Shown here: piece by piece, positions 57,629 through 64,000 of the stretch
How the letters are laid out: each line of letters begins with the position of its first letter
How positions within the stretch are numbered: position 1 is the first letter of the stretch
From: Pseudideonella sakaiensis
GTDB taxonomy: Bacteria > Pseudomonadota > Gammaproteobacteria > Burkholderiales > Burkholderiaceae_C
Length of the DNA stretch: 64,000 bases
NCBI RefSeq assembly: GCF_001293525.1
Contig: NZ_BBYR01000030.1
Location: forward strand, 124,001-188,000
Direction: 5' to 3'
Made by a program: the position numbers and the translations under genes
Notes under the pieces: model-generated
Told to the model about the DNA's origin: nothing
Seen by the model: the letters and a program-made list of their open reading frames with translations, nothing else
Databases searched by the model: none

Positions 57629-60127
57629 ATGCCTGCACACCGACTTCTCGCCACCCTGCTCCTGCCGCTGGCCCTGTTCTCGGCCGTGCCCGGCGCCCTG
57701 GCCCAGTCCGGCGCGGGCAGCTTCAATGCCCCCGGCTACGTGCCGCCGGGCTCCACGTCGGGCGGTTCGCGGAGCGCGGGCGAGCGCCCCGCGGCCGACG
57801 GCAACGACGAGCGCCGTGCGCGCGACGCGATGGAGCGCGAGCGCCGCGGTCGCGACGGCCGTGACGGTGACAGCGAGTTCGACCTGCGCGGCGAACGCCG
57901 CTTCCGCCCGCTGCCCCCGCCGGCGCCGAGCGAGTTCCAGAAGTTCGTCGAACAGGCCACCGGCCGCCTGCTGCAGCCCTTCGGCAGCCGCTTCTTCGCC
58001 GAGGGCGCCGACGCGGTGCTCGCCAACGACGCGGTGCCTGTCTCGGCCGACTACGTCGTCGGCCCGGGTGACGAGGTGATGCTGCGCGCCTGGGGCGCGA
58101 TCGACGTCGACTACCGCAGCCGGGTCGACCGCAACGGCCTGCTGAACCTGCCGAAGGTCGGCAGCTTCAGCGTCGCGGGCGTCAAGGCCGCCGACCTGGA
58201 GGCCCACCTGCGGGCGCAGATCAGCCGGCTCTACACCAACTTCAACCTGAGTGTCACGCTCGGTCAGCTGCGCGCGGTCAAGGTGTTCGTGGTCGGCCCG
58301 GCCCAGCGGCCCGGCGTCTACACGCTGCCCAGCCAGTCGACGCTGCTGTCGGCGGTGGTGGCGGCGGGCGGCCCGGCCACCAACGGCTCGATGCGCAAGC
58401 TCTCGCTGCGCCGCGACGGCAAGGTGATCGCCGAGCTGGACGCCTACGAGTTCCTCGTCACCGGCGACAAGTCGCGCGACCTGCAGCTTCGCGCCGGCGA
58501 CGTGGTCGTCTTCCACCCGGTCGGCCCGCGCGTCGCGCTGACCGGCGCCACCGACACGCCGGCGATCTACGAGCTGCGCGGCCCGCAGGAGGCGGTGCGC
58601 GAGGTGCTGCGCTACGCCGGCGGCGCGCCGGTGCTGGCCAATCCGAACCGCGCCCAGGTCGAGCGCATCGACCCGGGCCAGCAGCGTGCCGCGCGCTACG
58701 TGGAGACCTTCCGGCTCGATGCCGCCGGCCTGCAGAAGCCGATGCGCGACGGCGACGTGCTGACGCTGCTGGCGATCTCGCCCGAGTTCTCCAACGCCGT
58801 CACGCTGAAGGGCCACGTCGCGCAGCCGCTGCGCTACCCGCACACCCCGGGCATGCGCATCCGCGACCTGATCCCCGACCGCGAGGCCCTCATCACGCCG
58901 GACTTCTACCGCCGCAAGAACCTGCTGGTGCAGGTGCTGCCGCCGGAGGACGAGCCGGAGCGCGACGAGGCCGGCAACACGCCGCGCCGCCGCGCCGGCA
59001 CCGGCAGCGGCCCGGCGCCGAGCGTGCAGACGGCGCGCGAACAGCAGGACGCGCGCGAGCGCAGCGCCGCGCGGCGCGCCGGCTCGCGGCAGAGCCAGGA
59101 GCGCCTGGAGGACGAGGAGATCACCGAGCGCGCGAAGAAGTCCCCCGCGGCGCTGTTCGATGAGCTGAACTGGGACTATGCCGTGGTCGAGCGCCTGAAC
59201 GAGCGCGACCTGACGACCCAGGTCATTCCCTTCAACCTCGGCCGCGCGGTGCTGCAGGGCGACCCGGCGCACAACATCGAGCTGCTGCCGGGCGACGTGG
59301 TCACGGTCTACAGCCAGAAGGACATCCGGGTGCCGGTGGGCCGCCAGACGCGGCTGGTCTCGGTCGAGGGCGAGGTGGCCGCGCCAGGCATCTACCAGCT
59401 CCTGCCCGGCGAGACGCTGAAGCAGCTGCTGCAGCGCGCCGGCGGCCTGACGCCGCAGGCCTACCTCTACGGGCTCGACTTCAGCCGCGAGGAGACCCGG
59501 CTGCGCCAGCGCGAGAACCTGGCCGCGGCGATCGCGCGGCTGCAGGCCCTGTCGGCCACGCAGGCCGCGCGCGACGCCGCCAACCGCCGCGAGGACGCCG
59601 CCACCGGCGCCGTCAGCGCCGCGGCCACGCAGGCCCAGCTGTCGCGGCTGCAGCAGGTGCAGCCGAACGGGCGCATCGCGCTCGAGCTGACGCCGCAGTC
59701 GAACGCGATCGACGCGCTGCCCGACCTGCCGCTGGAGCATGCCGACCGCATCAGCGTGCCGGCGCGCCCCGGCTTCGTCACCGTGTCCGGCGCGGTGGTC
59801 AACAACAACGCCTTCCTCTGGCGGCCGGGCCGCACCGCCGGCGACTACGTCAAGCTGGCGGGCCTGGACGAGGCGGCGGAGCCCTCGTCGATGTTCATCC
59901 TGCGCGCCGATGGCACCGTCAGCCACGCCAACGACTCGAAGGGCCTGTTCGGTTTCGGCGGGCTGCAGAAGCAGCCGCTCTACCCCGGGGACGCGGTGAT
60001 CGTGCCGAACCAGCTCGACTACGAGACCTGGGGCCGTGCGCTCGTGCGCAACCTGAAGGACTGGTCGCAGATCTTCTCGCAGTTCGGCCTCGGCGCCGCG
60101 GCGATCCAGACCCTGCGCAACAACTGA
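57629..60127 (+). CDS. Large Wza/KpsD-like polysaccharide export protein with SLBB domains
   Basis: An 832-residue periplasmic/outer-membrane protein. Signal peptide LLATLLLPLALFSAVPGALAQ; an Arg/Asp-rich low-complexity stretch (40-95); then the polysaccharide export (Poly_export) domain with SADYVVGPGDEVMLRAWGAID and DRNGLLNLPKVGSF. Repeated SLBB folds follow (VKVFVVGPAQRPGVYTLPSQ, VALTGATDTPAIYEL, VTLKGHVAQPLRYPHTPG, RLVSVEGEVAAPGIYQLLPG, VTVSGAVVNNNAF). Charged inserts at about 445-510 and 630-670 make it twice the length of Wza. It probably forms the exit channel for an exopolysaccharide. Confidence 0.92.
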   Translation: MPAHRLLATLLLPLALFSAVPGALAQSGAGSFNAPGYVPPGSTSGGSRSAGERPAADGNDERRARDAMERERRGRDGRDGDSEFDLRGERRFRPLPPPAPSEFQKFVEQATGRLLQPFGSRFFAEGADAVLANDAVPVSADYVVGPGDEVMLRAWGAIDVDYRSRVDRNGLLNLPKVGSFSVAGVKAADLEAHLRAQISRLYTNFNLSVTLGQLRAVKVFVVGPAQRPGVYTLPSQSTLLSAVVAAGGPATNGSMRKLSLRRDGKVIAELDAYEFLVTGDKSRDLQLRAGDVVVFHPVGPRVALTGATDTPAIYELRGPQEAVREVLRYAGGAPVLANPNRAQVERIDPGQQRAARYVETFRLDAAGLQKPMRDGDVLTLLAISPEFSNAVTLKGHVAQPLRYPHTPGMRIRDLIPDREALITPDFYRRKNLLVQVLPPEDEPERDEAGNTPRRRAGTGSGPAPSVQTAREQQDARERSAARRAGSRQSQERLEDEEITERAKKSPAALFDELNWDYAVVERLNERDLTTQVIPFNLGRAVLQGDPAHNIELLPGDVVTVYSQKDIRVPVGRQTRLVSVEGEVAAPGIYQLLPGETLKQLLQRAGGLTPQAYLYGLDFSREETRLRQRENLAAAIARLQALSATQAARDAANRREDAATGAVSAAATQAQLSRLQQVQPNGRIALELTPQSNAIDALPDLPLEHADRISVPARPGFVTVSGAVVNNNAFLWRPGRTAGDYVKLAGLDEAAEPSSMFILRADGTVSHANDSKGLFGFGGLQKQPLYPGDAVIVPNQLDYETWGRALVRNLKDWSQIFSQFGLGAAAIQTLRNN

Positions 60128-60141
60128 CGCCGCCGCCCCCG

Positions 60142-61383
60142 ATGACCTCCCCCGCCTCCCCTGCCGACGTCGCGCAGGACGACTTCGACGACGGCCCGCA
60201 GGTCGGGCTGGTCGACGTGTTCACCTGGCTCGGCGAGCGCAAGGGCCTGGTCGCCGCCACCACCGCGCTGGGCGCGGCCGTGGCGCTGGCCGCGGCCTTC
60301 CTGATCCCGCCCACCTACACCGCCCGCACCACGCTGCTGCCGCCGGGCTCGCAGCAGCAGAGCGGCTCGGCCGCGGCGCTGGCCTCGCTGGGCGCGCTCG
60401 GCGGCATCGCCGGGCTGTCTGCGAAGACGCCGGACGAGCTCTACGTCGCGCTGCTGCGCAGCGACAGCGTGCTGCGCGCGCTCGACCAGCGCTACAAGCT
60501 GCAGGAGCGCTACGACGCCAGCAGCTACGAGCGGCTGCGCAAGAAGATCAACAAGCACATCGCGGTCGCCTCCGAGAAGCGCAGCGGCGTCATCACCGTC
60601 GAGGTCGAGGACCGCGACCCGGCCTTCGCCGCCGAGCTGGCCAATGCCCACGCGGCCGAGATCCGCAAGGTGCTGGACCGCCTGGCCGTCAGCGAGGCAC
60701 AGCAGCGCCGCGTCTTCTTCGAGGGCCAGCTGACCGCGACCAAGGAGCGCCTGGTCAAGGCCGAGCAGGACCTGCGCAAGGTGCAGGAGCGGTCCGGCGT
60801 GATCGTGCTCGACAAGCAGGCCGAGGCGCTGATCGGCGGCGCGGCCCAGCTGCGGGCCATCATCGCCGAGCGCGAGGTGCAGCTGAAGGTGCTGCGCACC
60901 GCGGCCACCGAGCAGAACCCCGACGTCGTGCGGATGAATTCCGAGCTGGCGGCATTGCGCGCCGAGCTGCAACGGCTGGAGGCGGCCCGGCCCGCGCGCG
61001 GCGACGCGGCGCGCGAGGAGACGAGCGCGCTGGACCTGCCGGTGGGCCGGCTGCCCGAGGCGGCGCTGGAGTACATCCGCGCCCGCCGCGAGATGAAGCT
61101 GCAGGAGACGCTGCTCGAGAACATGCTGCGCCAGTACGAGATCGCCAAGCTCGACGAGGCCAAGGAAGGCCAGGTGCTGCAGCAGATCGACGCGGCGGTG
61201 CCGCCCGATTCGCGGTCCTTTCCGCCGCGCGGCCTGGTCGTGATCGGCGGCACCCTGGCCGGCCTGCTGCTCGGCGCGCTGTGGGTGGTGGTCGGCCGCT
61301 ACGGCCAGGCCGTGCGCGCGGAGGACCCGCGCAGCGACGCCGCCTGGCGGGACATGCTGCGGGCCTGGCGCCTGCGCGGCTGA
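60142..61383 (+). CDS. Wzz-type polysaccharide co-polymerase
   Basis: A 413-residue inner-membrane protein that sets polysaccharide chain length. The N-terminal Wzz domain (VGLVDVFTWLGERKGLVAATTALG, first span to about 58, then PPTYTARTTLLPPGSQQQSG) precedes a long periplasmic coiled coil (RRVFFEGQLTATKERLVKAEQDLRKVQ, EIAKLDEAKEGQVLQQIDAAVPP) and a second span ([21 protein letters not shown]). There is no BY-kinase domain on the C-terminal tail, so a separate kinase or none is used. It starts 14 bases after the Wza-like gene. No glycosyltransferases follow. Confidence 0.93.
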   Translation: MTSPASPADVAQDDFDDGPQVGLVDVFTWLGERKGLVAATTALGAAVALAAAFLIPPTYTARTTLLPPGSQQQSGSAAALASLGALGGIAGLSAKTPDELYVALLRSDSVLRALDQRYKLQERYDASSYERLRKKINKHIAVASEKRSGVITVEVEDRDPAFAAELANAHAAEIRKVLDRLAVSEAQQRRVFFEGQLTATKERLVKAEQDLRKVQERSGVIVLDKQAEALIGGAAQLRAIIAEREVQLKVLRTAATEQNPDVVRMNSELAALRAELQRLEAARPARGDAAREETSALDLPVGRLPEAALEYIRARREMKLQETLLENMLRQYEIAKLDEAKEGQVLQQIDAAVPPDSRSFPPRGLVVIGGTLAGLLLGALWVVVGRYGQAVRAEDPRSDAAWRDMLRAWRLRG

Positions 61384-61518
61384 GCCTCTCCGGCCACGTC
61401 GGCAGGGCCGGGCCGTGCCGCCGGCATCGGCCTCGCCGCGCCGCGCCGCGCCGCGCCGGCGACGCCCGTGCGGCCCGGGGCCGCGCGACGCGGGCCCGCG
61501 TGCAGACCACCCCGGGGC

Positions 61519-62352
61519 TCAGAGCGCCACGCGTCCGTCGATGCAGGCGCTGACGTCCCCGCCCACCCAGACCCTGCCGTCCTCGCCCCGGGCGAGGTGC
61601 ACCCGCCCGCGCCGCCCCAGCGCGCTGCCCTGGCGCGCCTCGTAGCGCGGCGGCAGCCGGCCGCTGCCGATCAGCCACTGCGCCAGGCTGGCGTTCAGGC
61701 TGCCGGTCACCGGGTCCTCGTAGCCGCTGCGGCCACCGACGAAGGCGCGCACCTCGATCGCGGCCTCGCCGCCGGGCCAGGGCGCGACCAGGCCCAGCTT
61801 CACGCCCTCGAGGGCCGCCAGGTCGGGCTGCAGCGCCAGCAGGCGGTCGCGCCCGGACAGCAGCGCGGCGACCCAGCCCGGGCCGTTGTCCACCCATTCG
61901 ACCGCCTCGAGCTCGGCCGGCGCCAGGCCCAGCGCGGCGGCGATGCGCGCCGCCAGCGCCGGCTCGGCGGGCCCGTGGCGGCGCAGCGGCGGTGCCGCGA
62001 ACGCGAGCCGGGCGCCGTCGCGGCGGATCGTCACCAGGCCGACGCCGCACTCCTGCACCACGGTGTCGCGCTGCGGCTGCCCGCCGGCGTCCAGCCACAC
62101 GCGGCAGCTGCCGAGGGTCGGGTGGCCGGCGAACGGCAGCTCGCCGCCGGGCGTGAAGATGCGCAGGCGGTAGTCGGCGCCGGCCTGGGTCGGCGGCAGC
62201 AGGAAGGTGGTCTCGCTGAGGTTGGTCCAGCGCGCGAAGGCGGCCATCGTGGCCTCGTCGAGGCCGTCGCCGTCGAGCACGACGGCCAAGGGGTTGCCCT
62301 GCAGCGCGACGTCGGTGAAGACGTCGACCTGGCGGAAGCGGCGCAGCATCAT
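61519..62352 (-). CDS. PhzF-family isomerase/epimerase
   Basis: A 277-residue protein of the PhzF/DapF-like fold. It begins MLRRFRQVDVFTDVALQGNPLAVVLD; the catalytic acid is Glu47 in NLSETTFLLPP; RIFTPGGELPFAGHPTLGS is the second-half motif, and GYEDPVTGSLNASLAQWLI the late one. Family members isomerise small acids, but for most no substrate is known. It starts 47 bases past the aminotransferase stop on the same strand, so the two may share an operon. Confidence 0.92.
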   Translation of the reverse strand: MMLRRFRQVDVFTDVALQGNPLAVVLDGDGLDEATMAAFARWTNLSETTFLLPPTQAGADYRLRIFTPGGELPFAGHPTLGSCRVWLDAGGQPQRDTVVQECGVGLVTIRRDGARLAFAAPPLRRHGPAEPALAARIAAALGLAPAELEAVEWVDNGPGWVAALLSGRDRLLALQPDLAALEGVKLGLVAPWPGGEAAIEVRAFVGGRSGYEDPVTGSLNASLAQWLIGSGRLPPRYEARQGSALGRRGRVHLARGEDGRVWVGGDVSACIDGRVAL

Positions 62353-62399
62353 CGGGGGGATCTCCGGAGGGTCGTCGGGTCGGGGGCCACGGCCGGCGG

Positions 62400-63638
62400 T
62401 CAGGCGGCGCGCCGGTCGGCGGCCGGTGCCGCGGGCGCCGCGTCCGCCAGCGCCTCGCGGACCACCGCGCCGATCGCGGCGATGCCGCGCTCGATGCGCT
62501 CCGCGGAGGCCGTCACGAAGCTCAGGCGCAGCGTGTTGCGCTGCGGCGTACCCGCGTGGAAGGGCTCGCCGGGCACGTAGGCCACGCCGCGCGCCACCGC
62601 GGCGGGCAGCAGCGCGAGCGTGTCCAGGCCCTCGGGCAGCGTGACCCAGAAGAACATCCCGCCGCTCGGGCGCTGCCAGCGGCAACCGGCCGGCAGGTGG
62701 CGCGCCAGCGCGGCCGCCATCGCGTCGCGCTGCTGGCGGTAGCGGTCGCGCACGCCGGGCAGGTGGGTCGCCAGCAGCCCGTCGCGCAGCACCTCGTGCA
62801 CCAGCCGCTGGTTGAAGCCCGGGGTGTGCAGGTCGGCGGCCTGCTTGGCCTGCAGCAGCTTGGGGTAGAGCGGCGCCGGTGCCACCACGTAGCCGAGGCG
62901 CAGCCCGGGGGCCAGCACCTTCGAGAACGAACCCAGGTAGACCGTGCCCTCGGGCCAGCGGGCCGCCAGCGGCGGTGGCGGCGGCGCGTCGTACCAGAGC
63001 GCGCCGTAGGGGTCGTCCTCCAGCAGCGGCAGCCCGAGCCGCTCGGCGGCGCCGGCCAGGGCCGCGCGGCGGGCCTCGTCGAGGCAGCGCCCGCTCGGGT
63101 TCTGGAAGTTCGGCAGCAGGTAGAGGAAGCGGGCGTCGGCCACCGCATCCAGCGCCTCCGGCGCCGGGCCGCCGTCGTCGCCGGGCACGGCCGCGAACAC
63201 CGGCTCCTGCGGCGCGAAGGCCTGCAGCGCGCCGAGGTAGGTCGGCGTCTCGACCGCGACCCGGCTGCCGGCATCGATCAGCACCTTGCCCACCAGGTCC
63301 AGGCCCTGCTGCGAGCCGGTCGTGATCAGCACCTGGCCGGGATCGACCACCAGGCCCAGGCCGCGCAGCTCGCCGGCCACCCAGTCGCGCAGCGGGCCGT
63401 GGCCTTCGCTCGCGGCGTACTGCAGCGCCTCGCGCGGCGTGTCGCGCAGCACCCGCGCACTGGCCTCGCGCAGCGCCTCGACCGGGAAGGCGTCGGGCGA
63501 CGGCAGGCCGCCGGCCAGCGAGATGACGTCGGGGCGCTCGGTCAGCTTCAGGATCTCGCGGATGATCGACGGGTTCATCCGGGCGGCGCGCTGCGCGAGG
63601 CGAAAGGGCGACGGGGGGCGGGGGTCGGCGAGGGGCAT
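62400..63638 (-). CDS. PLP-dependent aminotransferase, class I/II (2-aminoadipate type)
   Basis: A 412-residue fold-type I PLP enzyme. The start MNPSIIREILKLTERPDVISLAGGLPSPDAFPVE-type region (SLAGGLPSPDAFP) is that of LysN/kynurenine-aminotransferase II relatives. ITTGSQQGLDLV, LLPNFQNPSGR and YLGSFSKVLAPGLRLGYVV (PLP lysine) follow. There is no GntR DNA-binding domain. It transfers amino groups between an aromatic or aminoadipate-like donor and 2-oxoglutarate; the exact substrate is open. Confidence 0.92.
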   Translation of the reverse strand: MPLADPRPPSPFRLAQRAARMNPSIIREILKLTERPDVISLAGGLPSPDAFPVEALREASARVLRDTPREALQYAASEGHGPLRDWVAGELRGLGLVVDPGQVLITTGSQQGLDLVGKVLIDAGSRVAVETPTYLGALQAFAPQEPVFAAVPGDDGGPAPEALDAVADARFLYLLPNFQNPSGRCLDEARRAALAGAAERLGLPLLEDDPYGALWYDAPPPPPLAARWPEGTVYLGSFSKVLAPGLRLGYVVAPAPLYPKLLQAKQAADLHTPGFNQRLVHEVLRDGLLATHLPGVRDRYRQQRDAMAAALARHLPAGCRWQRPSGGMFFWVTLPEGLDTLALLPAAVARGVAYVPGEPFHAGTPQRNTLRLSFVTASAERIERGIAAIGAVVREALADAAPAAPAADRRAA

Positions 63639-63753
63639 GGCGGTGAGGCGGAGGCGGTGAGGCGGGAACGGAGGCGGGACAGAGGGCGCGTCGGCGCACG
63701 CGGGTGGTTCGGAAGGGGCGGGGGCCGGGTGCGGCTCGTGCGGCGCGGGCGGC

Positions 63754-64000
63754 TCAGCGGCCGGCGGCAGCCAACGCGCGCGGCGTGCCGACCGGCAGCC
63801 GGCGCCCGACGAGGACGGTGGCGATCACGGCCAGCGCGCAGCCCACGGTGGCCGGGTCCAGGCGCTCGCCCAGCACTGGCACCGCGAACAGCAGCGCGGC
63901 GAAGGGCTGCAGCAGCTGCACCTGGCTGACGCGCACCGTGCCGCCGAGCGCGAGGCCGCGGTACCACGCGAAGAAACCCAGCCACATCGAGAACACGCTG
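63754..64000 (-). CDS. DMT/EamA-family permease, 5'-truncated by window edge
   Basis: The last 81 or so codons of an EamA-type transporter. Two or three hydrophobic segments are visible: FSMWLGFFAWYRGLALGG, VSQVQLLQPFAALLFAVPVLGERL and VGCALAVIATVLVGRRL. The LLQPFAALLFAVPVLGERL block is the classic end of the second EamA repeat. It probably exports a metabolite; the aminotransferase gene follows 115 bases later on the same strand. The start lies outside the window. Confidence 0.85.
   Translation of the reverse strand, partial: SVFSMWLGFFAWYRGLALGGTVRVSQVQLLQPFAALLFAVPVLGERLDPATVGCALAVIATVLVGRRLPVGTPRALAAAGR

Overview
The window is 64 kb of very GC-rich, densely packed bacterial chromosome. 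A beta-proteobacterium of the order Burkholderiales is the best fit, probably near the Rubrivivax/Leptothrix/Ideonella group. This is inferred from the atpIBEFHAGDC gene order, a membrane-anchored diheme c5-type cytochrome, the formyl-FAD pathway gene purU, small conserved Burkholderiales proteins, and TGA as the dominant stop codon. I see no rRNA, insertion sequence, integrase, prophage or CRISPR array. There is one tRNA, tRNA-Arg(CCG).

Layout. 0-8.9 kb: two GNAT acetyltransferases (the first cut by the window edge), an unusual NTF2-like/CutA1 fusion, a YCII-type secreted protein, a Pro/Ala-rich protein of unknown function, a DUF1232 membrane protein, a choice-of-anchor lipoprotein, ilvE, a zinc-finger protein and an LPS heptosyltransferase. 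8.9-17 kb: a PAS histidine kinase, an ECF sigma/anti-sigma pair, purU, an SnoaL-like protein, a YheT-type hydrolase, two conserved proteins of unknown function, the diheme cytochrome c and the tRNA. 17-24.7 kb: a TauE permease with its divergent LysR regulator, a TonB-dependent receptor, and a two-component flavin monooxygenase cluster (StyA-like, EthD-like, StyB-like) with a divergent LysR regulator.

24.7-31.8 kb is a signalling block: an MHYT-GGDEF-EAL protein whose GGDEF motif is degenerate, a single-domain response regulator, an AraC regulator and an HD-GYP protein, all on the minus strand, with a divergent chemoreceptor that has a candidate sigma-28 promoter. 31.8-35.5 kb holds an RtcA-like protein without the catalytic histidine, a TerC transporter under a yybP-ykoY (manganese) riboswitch, and RlpA. 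35.6-46.8 kb holds an SDR oxidoreductase, a nitrate/sulfonate-type ABC transporter interrupted by a secreted protein gene on the other strand, a TPR-diguanylate cyclase, a PhoX-family protein, a periplasmic asparaginase and the Kup potassium transporter. 46.9-55.5 kb: a yqjD/yqjE/yqjK-like envelope operon, then the complete F1Fo ATP synthase operon with its terminator. 55.8-64 kb: an SMP-30 family hydrolase, a GNAT, an isolated Wza-like/Wzz-like export pair, PhzF, a class I/II aminotransferase and a truncated DMT permease.

Most of the window is housekeeping and metabolism. The parts that stand out are the NTF2-CutA1 fusion, the catalytically degenerate RtcA homologue, the monooxygenase cluster with an embedded EthD gene, the phosphodiesterase-rich c-di-GMP cassette, and several regulatory elements readable from the DNA.
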